NCBI RefSeq assembly: GCF_037975245.1
Contig: NC_092580.1
Span: forward strand, 20,944,501-21,008,500
Reading direction: 5' to 3'
Source: Apostichopus japonicus
Lineage: Eukaryota; Echinodermata; Holothuroidea; Aspidochirotida; Stichopodidae
DNA length: 64,000 bases
The first letter of the stretch is position 1. Every line of letters begins with the position of its first letter. Both the position numbers and the translations under genes were made by a program. Under the pieces are notes generated by a model. That model was given only the letters and a program-made list of their open reading frames with translations. It was not told where the DNA came from and did no database searches. Shown here in pieces: positions 41,401 to 51,590 of this stretch.

Positions 41401-44400
41401 TGCAAATGACCATCTGCATTTCTCATTGGAACATAATCGGTACTCGAAGAGACGGATGTTGGTCTTGAGAGACCAATGGAATGAGTTGGAGACATCCCAG
41501 AAGAAACAAGGGAGGGAACTTGTTGTTTCAAAGGAGACGTTTGCATGCCATATGACCTAGATCCTTCTGGTGTTGTGTGTCGTTCCATCTGATTAATCCC
41601 GTTACCCCTGTACGGAGAACTGGATGTTTCGTCTAGTTTGGCACTTGCTCCAGCAGATGCCTGCATTCCGTAGGATCGGGACATCGGAGGTGGGTAATCT
41701 CCCAGAACTGCCCGAAGAGCTTGGGCAACTTTGGGGTCTTGAGTAGCTTGATAAGACAATGAAGGTGACGTGTGTGTAGATCGATCCATACCATAGTAGG
41801 GAGGACCACCAAAATCGGATTTGTCATAGCTCATTGGATCCGTCTGAGCAAAGCTCTCACTTAAAGTTTGTACAGCAGTTTCCGTGTAGAATCGATCATT
41901 CCCAACGTCCGAAACAGGACTAGACATCCCACTGCTGAAATTTGGATCTCTAGAATCAGTTTCAATTCCAACAGATCGAGAAGACGCAAAACTAACAGGA
42001 GAAGATGTGGAGGACACATCAGATTCGGTTTCTACACCTACATCTACCAGAAGCTTCCTAGGTAAAAACATTTCTAAATCGTCACCGGCTTGCACTCCTA
42101 ACGACTTTGTGGCTTTCTCTCCTAGTGAATAGCGTTTCACCTCAGCTTCGCTTTTTGTCTGGGTGGATATTTCCCTGTGAGATTTTCTTTTCTCTGTTTG
42201 TGTGCTGACTGCGTGTCTTTTTCTTGAATGTTTTGTTTTCTCGGTGACTACCACGGGACTTTGGTGCCCACTTGAGACAAATCCCACTATTTCGTTAGTT
42301 GGTGTGGTTTCCTGTCTATCAACTATCTCATTACGGTTTTCGTCCACGAATTCATGATGTGCTGTTTCGTCGGTGGGAGTAAGGTCTTTCGGAAATGTTG
42401 CCTCGGGAAACGTTTTACCTGTTGAGCACAACTTAGGTGTAATCGGTGGTGAGAATCTAAACCTTGTAGATACTACTGGACTCGAAATTGGTGACGTTGA
42501 CGACTCAACGACTCTACTCAATGGCGGACGGTCTTTCGCAAGGGGATCTTTCCGATCATCTTGTCTCAATTCCGGTGATCGTCTGGAATGAACTTTCTCC
42601 ATACGGCGTTCAGGTGGTACGTTATCGGGATAATCCCGTCTGTGGATTTTTCGTTCCTCATCATTTTCTGTTTTTGTAGATTCCGACTCTTCTTGGCTTG
42701 ATCGGCGTTTTCCTGGAGGCGCCTCTTGAAGGCGAAGTACTTGCTTACTTTCTTCTGGCGAACTATCTTCGATTTCTTCCCCAAACATACTTGTACCAAC
42801 GGTCACAATTCTTTTTCTTTGGCTTTTACCGTAGGCGTAATTACGTTTGCTAGTCCAAGCATCGTCGCCAAATTGTTCTTCTTGTTCCTCCATCACAGTC
42901 TCAAGTCCTCCTGGACTTGTTAAATAAGATGATCCTGCATCATCCTCGTCTACCAGGTAATCTTCATCTTCATCTTCATCTTCTCTATCCATCTCCCTCT
43001 CCATATTTTCGTCCTCCTCCTCATCATATTCGACATATTCTCCTATATTGTCTTCGTCCCTCAGATAATCGCTATCAGGAGGATACAAAAACTTTTCTTC
43101 ATCAGCTTTTTCAGATTTCTGTACTTTTTCATCTTGAGCCGTAGTTGCAGTAGTCTTTGTTTCAACTTCGTCATCACGTATTGGCGACAGAGGTGACTCC
43201 AAATATTTCTTACCTTTCTTCCTTCGGTTGGAGCCCGAACCTCTCCCAGCAGCGGGTGGTCTGTTACCTTTTGACTCAAAAGTTGAAGTTGTGTCATTTT
43301 TGCTGTGGTTTGGAACCATTAGAAAATCTCTAGCACTACTTTGTTCCATGTCGTCGACACCGACATCACGTAAATCTTCCACCGAAAGGAATTTATCCGT
43401 TCCTACAGTAGCATCTTCCGAATCACTTCCTCCCCTACCCCCATCTGTCCCCTTCTTGCGCCTCCTTTTGGAACTTCCTTCCCTTCTTTGTTCTATTTCA
43501 CTATCACTATGACTAGATACATCAATGAAATGTTTCAAATTTGATATTTCTTTTTGTAGCATGTCCGATTCTTGTTCAATTGAGCTACTATGAATGATTG
43601 AATCTGATTGGTATCGGTCAACACCGTGAGCCGGTGAAGATTCCAAACTGCTTGATAACCTTTCACTGGTTAATGATTTCTGATTCTTTAAGACCTGTAT
43701 TGTCTCTTCTAACGCTTGAACTGCTGGAGTATCTCTCCTAACATTCCTGCCACCCATCTCATTCGATACTTTATTGGCAGTATCATCAACAGCTGGCTTG
43801 GGAACATCTTCTTCTCGATTGGCTGCCTCATGTAGGTCATAATCAGACAAATTTCGTGATTCCGTGAACTTTGCTATCTGCTGAGTTGTTTCAAGGATTT
43901 CTTGATGTTCACCATACTTAACATCATTCTCTCCAAGAAAATAATGTGATTGAATTCCAGAGGAGGAGCTGTGGTCAGAAAGTGATCCGAAATCGTCATC
44001 AACTCCATCTGCCATCTCCATTAGTTGTCGCATCATTTCCTCCTCATCTGGACCTTCACTGAGATCTTCGACGTGGTCAGCATCAATGGGATCCATCTCT
44101 ATGGTATTATCGGAGATCAGAAATCCTCTTTCCTCGCGTCTTAGGTCTCTGAGTACTTCCTCCTGACCGGCTGATGTACGTCTTTCGTATTCAGGGCTAC
44201 GGTCACGTGATCGTCGCGAGAGCAGTAGTAATTCTTCTTCTCGTAATTCATCTATTGATTATAAGCATAAATGTAATGTTGGATAAGATTGAAATACAGC
44301 CCGTTTTGACTCATTATAAAATATTTTCCCACCAAGAAGGGATGAGTATTTCTGACGAACGATAAGTTTGTATGTTCATTACTACAATATTTGCAATACA

Positions 44401-45441
44401 ATCTCTTGCACAATTTGTAAGCAAAAGAAGTGCAAAGCACATGTTTGCCTGGATTTAAGATTGTGATAAACACAGTTTCTACAAATAAAACATATTTAGA
44501 TAAAACTGTGACACTGACTGATGTCAAAATTCAAACAAAAGACCATCGTCCGAGAAGAGGCTGACACCATTCAACCAAACAATTCATATCAAATAAATTA
44601 TGGTCATTATGGTCATATCTTTAAACTAATGAAGTTACCATACTTTCAACTTTCAACTCATTAACATACAATTGCTCGTCGTGTGTAAGTGTAAGGATCA
44701 GGTAAGATATTAATGTCCTACCAGAGTGCAGAGAAACATTCGTGTCTTGACTGAATTCCTTTGATTCATCGCTTACTCTGTCGTCATCAGTCGGTGCTTT
44801 CGCATCATCTAAGTTCTTCCTCATATCGTCAACCATAGAATACGATGCTGTTCTGACCAGTCGATGTCTGGATTTGGTCTGAGCATGGTAAGAAATGTGT
44901 GAAAATATTCTATAATTGTTATAAACAAGTTGGTGTTGTTGCTGCAACTTTCCAGTTGTAGCGTAATTATAACTATTTCTACCAGTACACCCAAGGACAC
45001 ATAGGTGCAGCACTCTCAACAATATCGTTTTCTACTCTTTCCTACTAAAATTCTCAAAAAACGTCACCTTTGCTACACTTTTGCTAACCTCTGCTATCTT
45101 TTATCATTAAACAGTACTTGCATGTGACTAAGTGTCAAGGTCCTTGAGATAGCTGAGATGGTGCATAGACATATATTTTTACACGTTAGTCGATATTTCC
45201 TGGGATTGTCATCGTTTTTACCTACAATAACAACTTTTTCGTTAAGAGAGCTGACTGCCATTTTCAGAGATGAAAACTCATTTGACTACTTTAGAGTTAG
45301 TACTGAAATTGAAAAGAAGCAACCAGATAGTCAAAGACTAGCATTTACTCAAGAAGTTTTGGTCAGACTGAGTTTACAAATAGTTGTTTTTTAAAAGAAA
45401 TTATGATGCCAAAAGCTTGTTTACAATCGATTCTGTAGTCT

Positions 45442-45528
<87 letters not shown>

Positions 45529-48500
45529 AGGTAGTTGGAGTTACTTAAAAGACAGAGTACGCAGTAGTATCGAATTGGTCCGAAACATCTTTAATCAAAT
45601 ACTGTTTTATGACGTTCATGCTTACCCTAAAAAGGATGATAAACATTAGTAACTCGAACTAAGCTTGTCGTCAACATTTTTGTCTTTCAGTTACTATGGC
45701 AATGAACAATTAGTTTCGATCAGTACACTAAAACTTTGATTAGACAGAACTTGATCATTTAATGGGAAGTCGTTCTGGAACAACGAGAAAAGGTGCCCAG
45801 CATTATATTTTTTCATATGGCAGTTTAATAAAAGTTGTAGGAAATAAGAATTGCTTCATTAGGAATACCAATATCACATATTGTACAAAAGCAAAGTTAG
45901 TTATTGTTCAGAAATGCAGCAATGTCTTGAAGGCTTAATAGTCTAGACATGGACATTTCAAGCAGATGTTGTAATGCATGTTAGCAGGTTAGTAAACAAT
46001 CACGTAAAGCATCATGCAAAGTTAGGTTATGCGTATTTGATTAGTTAATAAATAATTAACAAAGCATCATCGATCGTCAACAAACTAATATAGCAATATG
46101 CATGCACGTATTGAAGACATTTGGTGTAATTTCATAAGTCTGTAACTAAAAAACATTGCTTGCCAAATTGTTTATAACCTTAAAAATATCAACTTAATTA
46201 TCTTTATATGTATTAGTAACATGTTGCTTTCAACTACATGTATCCTTATTGATAAACTTGACAAAATTTGTGTTACAGGGGTATGAAATTCCGTTTACTG
46301 TAATGCTACACAAATGCCAATTTGTGTGATGAAATGCAGTGCAATGTTGTAAAATGCAATGCAGCTCAATTAAGTGAATTGCTGTTGTAACATGAAAGAG
46401 CAAAAGACACACAAGCTATACTATATTAGTAAACTGTCGGTAAGTTAACAGGCGAAACAATAGTCGTTGCTACAATGATGATATTTCTTATGTCAAAACA
46501 TTGTCGTTTGGCTGATATGCCAGATGAGCCAATATTTCACCGAGCAAGCTGATTTGCATGGCACGGGGAAAACCTGCTTCCTTCTGTATTCGCACGACAA
46601 GTAGCTTACATAATTAAAACGGAAAATGTCGAATTTAGTTGTACTAACCAGTCTGAGTGTCTCATTATGTTTATCAGCTTGTTATGTTCTTTAATAAAAG
46701 ACGTCAGACTTACCTTTCTCCCTGTAGGAACATGAAGATGTCAACTAGGATATCATTTCAAATAATCCATAATAGCAAAGGAAGTAACAGCAAATATGAC
46801 CATGTTCATTACATCATAAAAAAATAAAGTACAAATCGTCAGAAAATTCGACAATGAGCTTATACTTTGCACTTCTGTTCTCATGAAAGACTTAGTCTTC
46901 GCTAATAACGTCAGCATTGAAAATTGAAATGCTAGGAACGGTGGTTCTTTGAAATAAAGTTTGAACAGTACCAAACATGTCCTATTTGGAATGCACAGTT
47001 GTTCTTTGCCCCACAAAAAGGCTATTTTTGTTTTATTTTGTCTTCACAGAGTTTCGTTTGTGTATTAACCCATATTGAAATGTAAAGTGTGTCTGCCTAA
47101 CTTCACGATCGTTTGTCGAGACTACTTTTATAGAAACTTTGTCACATAATTGCGTCATATCCTTGACTTAATTACCGAAATTATATGGTTAACTTGAAAA
47201 ACAAAATGTTCATAAATCTCTGAAACAGAACATAGATTGCCGGACAATTAAAGCAAAGAAGCGCAACACAAAGTTTGGCGAGTGCAAGCCTGGTTCGTGC
47301 ATCGGAGTGAAACGTTTGGTGCTGTGCAAGGCTGCGTACAAACGTGCGGATATATACGTTCAAAGCACTCGACTTACTGGAGGACGTATGGCTAAGAACG
47401 CCTCATCCAGGCTACTTCGTCTACTCTTCCTAGTTTTTGGTTGAATTTGAGAGTAATATTTGTGCCAAAGGCCAGAAGTGACCAAAAAACGTCGTCTTCG
47501 GTGACAAAGATCACACAGCCATCCTTCCTTCTGAAGATTAAAAATACACAGATGAACCTATAGCACACTAAGTTAACGTTAATAGTTTTCACGTTACCGT
47601 CATTTGTTTATTTCATTGACCTAATTTGTTCATCCGTTTTAGTTCGGTTGTTGTCTTTTTTAATCTTTTAAGGAGATGAGCTTGGTCTTATTACTTTTTC
47701 AATATCGAAGAGCTTTACAGTGTTCAAGTCAAAGCAAGAAGCTATGCTTATCGATTGGTATTTGGTGCTTGTAATCTTTGTAGGAAGTGACCGTACAAAG
47801 AGTGTTGAATAAAATCCATGCTGTTCATCGAAAGCCAACTTGTCATATGAAAAAGAGCTTATTCCCATGCTTTGCAATTTACTCTTTTCGTCATATAAAC
47901 GGTACGAAGTGGCTAATTGGCATAGCAAGAAGCAGGAATTACTCAGAAGGTGGACTGACAGATGAAAATATTATTTGGAGACATATTGAGTATGTTAAAT
48001 GGGTTTACAAATGAAAAACAGACGAAAGTGTGTGGCAAAGAGCGGAAAGATTTGACAAAGCGGAAGCAAATAGTATGTTTGCTTTCACTTGACTGAACAA
48101 AACAACACTATATTTAACGAAAACATAACTGATATAGTAGGTCCAATTTCTTGAAGTTCCTGCCGAACAATCCTCTACTCAGTTGTAAATTTACAAATGT
48201 AACACTTCAATTTAGTATAACACCTTAGCGTTGTGTGAAAATTCTACGATTGTCATGTGTTTTTTATTATAGATAGCTTAAACCGTCGTCCGTCAACCTT
48301 AAAATCATATTATTACCAACCCTGAAGCTTACTTTTACCTCTTGTTCAATCCATTTGCCTTCGTACTGTTTAGGAATTACGCAGTAAACATTCATCAATA
48401 TATTTGTATACTTTTGTTAAAGAAAAGAACAGAAGTCTGCGCTTTACCTCGTCATCTGAGAGCCTTACACTTGATCCACATTCTGCGCACACCGTTTGGC

Positions 48501-51091
48501 CGCATTCATCGCAATCTTTATTTTCATGTTCGTTCTTGATACAATCTGCCTCAATTATCCGTCGGAAACTTTTGTTACAAATATGACAACTTCCATTTTC
48601 TTTGATCTGTGAGTCACTCTGATATCCTCTGTCAGAAATTTCTCTTTCGATTTTGTCCATGTGGTACTCCATTTCTCTGTGAAAGAAAGCAATTCTTTTA
48701 ATGTTGAAAAGCTGTCCACAGTATTTTTACCTCGTCATGATTTATATTATACTATCTATGTTTTAAATATTTATGCACTATACTCTCCCTCTTATTGAAA
48801 ATGTCTTTCCCGTTGATCATTGTTCGGCCGTTACGTAAAAGCTTACATTGACATAAAAGAACTAGTGGTCGAAGAACCAACTCTCATGTAATCTCTAAAT
48901 AGATGTGAAGGAGAATTTACACTGTAAAATGATTAACTCTTTGTACTCCACTCCCGAGATTAGTGCCAACACCTGCTAGTATATTTTCAATCAAATGTAC
49001 CCCTAAATGACCACATCGCCATAGAAACCTACGTTGATTCAATGGCTCTATACGACAAACATGGCTGAAGTTAGGTATCGATTACAATATTCCATTAGAG
49101 GGAAAGAATCCCGCATCGGATGGTTGCATCCACAAATTATGTTTCTACCATAATTGTCATAGTAACAGGATGTCAGCATTCGATCAAAGAGGCTGATGAC
49201 ATTAGCGAGAGAACTGCAACAGGTTAAAATGGTTGCTCATGTCTGTATGTATGAAAGTGTTCTTTCCATGCACCAAAATGTCCAACTGGAGCATTATCGT
49301 GCAGTTTACACCTTTGTTATATATTGTTTTTTACTTCAGAATAATGTAAAATTATTAGCTATCTGAATTGATTTGTAATTTTCAAAGATACATTTTCCGA
49401 TACTAATTTATAGGGGAAGTTACCTATTTATGCCGTAACGCGTCCAAAGTCATTTTGCGTCGATGAAATCCACGTGCTCACAAACATTACTCATGTTTCG
49501 TTTACGGTATATGGAAGAACTAAGAGATGATATCCACACCGCTTACATTCAATTCTTATTCTAATTCTTCAGCCAACATAAACAGTGTGTCAGTTACAGG
49601 CAACTATTTGGTACGTTTTATTTGTTACAGATAATCTGAAGTAGTAGATATCAGCTTAACGTATAATTATAATGTAGCGGTTATTTACCTAACTCGGTTT
49701 TCATCTTTCTCTTGTAACTGCCTGGCCCTGTCCAATACGGCAAGAATATGGGCTCTCTCCTCTTCTGTAAGTTGACTGAGGTCAGCTTCCAGTCCCGCAG
49801 CTGGATCTTCAAATGGTTCTCCTGCCGAGGGCATCATTGGTGACCTCATTGGAGACTTCATTGGCGATCTCATAGGTGAATGACTCACATTTGAAGGAGA
49901 GGTAATAGACATATCAGATTTTGGTGACCCAGTCTGCTGAATGGGAAGCTGCTGCGGATGTTGACGGCTAGGAGATGGAGTGCGCGCTGTCACTGTCTGG
50001 TTAGGTGAACTAGATCCCCCAACAGTAAGACTAGAATGACCCTGGCTCTTCGCTCGATTATCAGCTTCTCCTCTCATTGCCGCTTTAGGCGTTGGAGATT
50101 GAAATTTGTTTGTTTGCCAATCTTCCTTTTTAGAACCTTTCTCGCTTAGATTTTCCATCCCGCTTGTCATCAGTTGTTGATCATGAGCTCTGTTTCGTTC
50201 TGTGCTGGTATTATTTCTTGTTTGTTTGTTGGTGTCATCTTTTATGATCTTAAATGGAGATCTAGATTTATGTTCCTTACTAGTACTCCTTGAAGATGCA
50301 GGAAATTGATCCTGTTGTAGCTTCCCGCTTGTTTCTTCCTTGTTGGTACTACGCAATTGATCATTTACTGCTATTACATCAGAAGGAACTTTACTTTTTT
50401 TGTCAGATTGCTGTTTGATGCTTGCATTGGGCTCTTTAACAACATTCACAGGACTTTCGTTTCTCCTTCTCGTATTTTGTGGTTGTTCAGGAGGTGGGTT
50501 TGTATTCGTCACTTCTTTTCTTTGTTCTGATTGTCGCTGCTGCAATTGAGACCTATGCAGATGATGTTGGAGTTGCTGTGTGCGATGTGGCTGTTGGGGG
50601 TGTTCTTGTCGCCCTGCTTGTGGCTGGTTCTGCGAGAGGGATGACTGTTGCTGAGTTTGTTGCAGTTGACTGTTCTGCTGTGATCGTTGATGATACGGTG
50701 GGTGTTGCTCGACCGCTTGTTCTTTCGATTCCCCCTGGGATTCTTTTTGATGGACCCTTTCAGGTTCCTTTGGAGTTCCCTGCTGAGGCGTTGGCTGCTG
50801 TCTTTGTTCTACATTTGTTTGATCTCGTTCTTTCTCAAGCTCAATTGAACGTTCATTTTGCTGTGAAGGTTGCACACGATCTTGTAGTATTGCTTGTGAT
50901 TTGCTTTTATCCGTTGTTTGTTGATGTAATCTCCCTTGCTGTTGCTGTTGTTGCATTCGCTGTTGCAACTGTTGCTGTTCTCTCAAAAGTTGTTGTTGTT
51001 GAAGTTTCAACTCATGTTGTTGTTGCAACTGAAGGCGTTGTTCGTGAGTCAAATTTTCTAGATCGAGTTCTTGTCCTTCAACGTTTCCCAT
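34136..51091 (-). CDS. RIM/Fife/Piccolo-family active-zone scaffold, 15 coding exons
   Basis: A complete 2476-residue coding region with consistent phases. Proteins of this group organise presynaptic release sites: the N-terminal helix and zinc finger bind Rab3 and Munc13, and the PDZ domain binds ELKS and calcium channels (family knowledge). Seen here: a Gln-rich region, residues 1-435; LTEEERAHILAVLDRARQL (about 440-460); a FYVE-like zinc finger with four CxxC pairs (about 490-555), then SGLW; disordered, acidic and Ser-rich sequence; a PDZ domain with LGLRVVGGKRMPG and LEWCGTPLTGKTFEEVQ (about 2193-2267); and a C2 domain (about 2334-2460) with TPEWNQTLLF and ending HWYRLM. The Rab-binding module is RIM-like, while the PDZ resembles Piccolo/Fife. 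Only one C2 is encoded before TAA; RIM1/2 have two. It could be annotated as RIMS-like or Piccolo-like; I am sure of the superfamily, not of the paralogue. Confidence 0.9.
34746..34911 (-). CDS. RIM/Fife-like exon 14 (C2 middle)
   Basis: Contains KRTACVPRTLTPEWNQTLLF and LELTIWSSSRNSENFMGK. The first matches KRRTK..K.L.PEWNQT of RIM/Piccolo C2A. The calcium-loop-3 aspartates seen as WDYDR in Piccolo are replaced by Ser here, which suggests a calcium-independent C2 domain. Acceptor TTGTGCAG, donor AAG|GTAGTC. Confidence 0.93.
35121..35147. repeat. 27-nt near-perfect palindrome
   Basis: TATCATAACACTG, one base, then CAGTGTTATGATA: two 13-bp perfectly complementary arms in the intron between exons 14 and 13. 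Confidence 0.9.
35364..35421. repeat. (TA)n microsatellite
   Basis: About 44 bp of pure AT dinucleotide, a short GCC break, and a further 11 bp. Confidence 0.95.
35467..35597 (-). CDS. RIM/Fife-like exon 13 (C2 start)
   Basis: Encodes VRLAYDAGRGELRVDVLRGR then GLVGKTNDGLADPFVVVRLL. The two loop-1 acidic positions (ND and DPF) are present. Acceptor CCTCTGATAG, donor AAAAG|GTATGT. Phase 0 in, phase 2 out. Confidence 0.93.
36243..36370 (-). CDS. RIM/Fife-like exon 12
   Basis: A basic Ser/Pro/Arg linker between PDZ and C2 ending SRITGELQ, which is the first strand of the C2 domain. Acceptor TTCCATAG, donor CAG|GTAATT. Phase 1 in. Confidence 0.87.
36869..36957 (-). CDS. RIM/Fife-like exon 11
   Basis: An 89-nt linker exon with GPNLLDSPRYRVQRPPGREV and a His/Ser stretch. 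Acceptor TTTCCGTCTAG, donor AATC|GTGAGT. Phase 2 in, phase 1 out. Confidence 0.85.
37190..37310 (-). CDS. RIM/Fife-like exon 10 (PDZ second half)
   Basis: Encodes LREGDQVLEWCGTPLTGKTF, EEVQLIMRTARK and ADVTVK, the last strands and helix B of a PDZ domain. PLTGKT(Y/F)EEVQ is characteristic of Piccolo/Bassoon/Fife PDZs. The donor TG|GTTAGT is not consensus at +4. Confidence 0.93.
37403..37604 (-). CDS. RIM/Fife-like exon 9 (PDZ first half)
   Basis: A Pro/Arg/Ser/Gly linker, then LGLRVVGGKRMPGSNQLVAY and ITDVVEGGAAQKAG. The carboxylate-binding loop is LGLRV. Acceptor TTGTAAACAG, donor GCAG|GTAAAT. Phase 0 in, phase 1 out. Confidence 0.93.
38469..38599 (-). CDS. RIM/Fife-like exon 8
   Basis: A linker exon with LPAVTVHSETRQKQARQLPI and a His/Ser/Arg-rich end. 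Acceptor TTTGCATTAG, donor CAG|GTATGC. Phase 1 in, phase 0 out. Confidence 0.82.
38893..39391 (-). CDS. RIM/Fife-like exon 7
   Basis: Starts with a coiled coil (NEVDRLSREGEEIERRIKEL, then TALEEKLETDYQQYR) and continues as a Ser/Asp/Gly-rich linker with FDGDLSSGSPASQKRD. Acceptor ACATCTTATCAG, donor AGAG|GTGAGC. The coiled coil may mediate self-association or partner binding. Confidence 0.88.
39760..40761 (-). CDS. RIM/Fife-like exon 6
   Basis: A 1002-nt exon, phase 0 at both ends. It begins ISQSDTESIDSDLGTPRIRR and includes the helical stretch KVKGLLSRKAIQLEMERRKH, EEDIIREIERQVTQATGKSY, and many Ser/Pro sites. It is mostly disordered. Being symmetric in phase, it could be skipped as a whole. 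Confidence 0.92.
41346..44251 (-). CDS. RIM/Fife-like exon 5 (giant exon)
   Basis: A 2.9-kb exon encoding 968 residues of disordered sequence. It opens with a Glu/Arg-rich helix (ELREEELLLLSRRSRDRSPE) and has a long acidic run of Glu/Asp near 42950-43030. It then carries a series of short QT-type motifs at 41500-42230 (STQTEK, STQTKS, VGVETES, VGIETDS, AVQTLSE, FAQTDP, YGMQTSP). Acceptor AATCAATAG, donor AGA|GTGAGT. I recognise no folded domain. Confidence 0.93.
44722..44878 (-). CDS. RIM/Fife-like exon 4
   Basis: Encodes TKSRHRLVRTASYSMVDDMR and an acidic Ser/Asp tail. RTAS is a possible basophilic-kinase site. Acceptor CCATGCTCAG, donor TCTG|GTAGGA. Phase 0 in, phase 1 out. Confidence 0.86.
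44879..47377 (-). other. RIM/Fife-like intron 3
   Basis: A 2.5-kb intron. It contains the longest pure TA tract of the gene and otherwise unique AT-rich sequence. No extra exon was supported. Confidence 0.7.
45446..45524. repeat. (TA)n microsatellite, 79 bp
   Basis: About 39 uninterrupted AT dinucleotides. Confidence 0.97.
47378..47530 (-). CDS. RIM/Fife-like exon 3 (end of zinc finger)
   Basis: Encodes KEGWLCDLCHRRRRFLVTSG followed by LWHKYYSQIQPKTRKSRRSS. WLCDLC is the last zinc-ligand pair and SGLW corresponds to the SGAWFF Rab-binding motif of RIM and rabphilin. Acceptor AATCTTCAG, donor CCA|GTAAGT. Confidence 0.92.
47531..49688 (-). other. RIM/Fife-like introns 1 and 2 flanking exon 2
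   Basis: The sequence around exon 2 on both sides (0.9 and 1.0 kb) is unique and AT-rich. I see no repeat, RNA gene or further exon. Confidence 0.6.
48448..48676 (-). CDS. RIM/Fife-like exon 2 (zinc finger first part)
   Basis: Starts EMEYHMDKIEREISDRG, a helix, then CHIC, CDEC and CAEC zinc-ligand pairs. The spacing between the first and second pair is longer than in RIM. Acceptor CTTTCACAG, donor GAG|GTAAAG. Phase 2 in, phase 0 out. Confidence 0.92.
49689..51091 (-). CDS. RIM/Fife-like exon 1 (start codon, Gln-rich N-terminus)
   Basis: ATG at 51091 opens MGNVEGQELDLENLTHEQRL. About 230 residues of Gln-rich, coiled-coil-like sequence follow, then Ser/Lys-rich disorder, four SPM(R/K/M) repeats, and at the end LTEEERAHILAVLDRARQL, the RIM-type Rab3-binding helix. 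A stop lies in frame upstream within the leader exon context and a 3' splice site sits 32 bp before the ATG, so this start is preferred. Confidence 0.92.
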
Positions 51092-51123
51092 GCTCTAGAG
51101 TGCTCTCCGAGAACTTGAGTAAT
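51092..51123 (-). other. 5' UTR part of RIM/Fife-like exon 1
   Basis: The 32 bases between the acceptor TTTACAG and the start codon. They imply at least one more, non-coding, 5' exon further right; I could not locate it. Confidence 0.65.
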
Positions 51124-51590
51124 CTGTAAAGATAATATTGGCAAACATAATATATGTGAAGAAGTTTGTATCCTAAATTCATACTTTGAGAAAGCCAAAC
51201 ACATATACTATTGAAACGTTTAGGCTTCTATACACTGGTTCGAGCTCAGAGAATCATGAAACTTATATGTAGGGCTTTCAGAAACAATTTCATGTGAGGA
51301 TGAAATGTGTGATGGAAGTCCGCTAACATTCTAAAGGGTGGAATAAAAGGGGTGCGGCCCTGAGGCCAAAGAGCCCGAATCCTGTGTAAGGGATTTTTAA
51401 GCATCTTCCACAGAAAACAAAATTGTACAAACAAATACTCTCGAAAGTTTGTTCGAGGCTGAAAAGTTAGCACTATACAACCTACACCCCTTGGATTCGT
51501 ACCTGATTCGATAATGCCCATGTTTCTGACAGCATTGGAATCTAGTTGAAGATTGAAAAAGGACGAGAATGAATGTCCGTGGGTAATATG

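Noticed and set aside
50479-51129. 216-codon plus-strand open frame opposite the Gln-rich exon
   Set aside because: It is the antisense of CAG/CAA-rich coding sequence, which suppresses stops and yields Val/Ala/Leu-rich translation. The minus-strand reading has start, splice sites and domain support.
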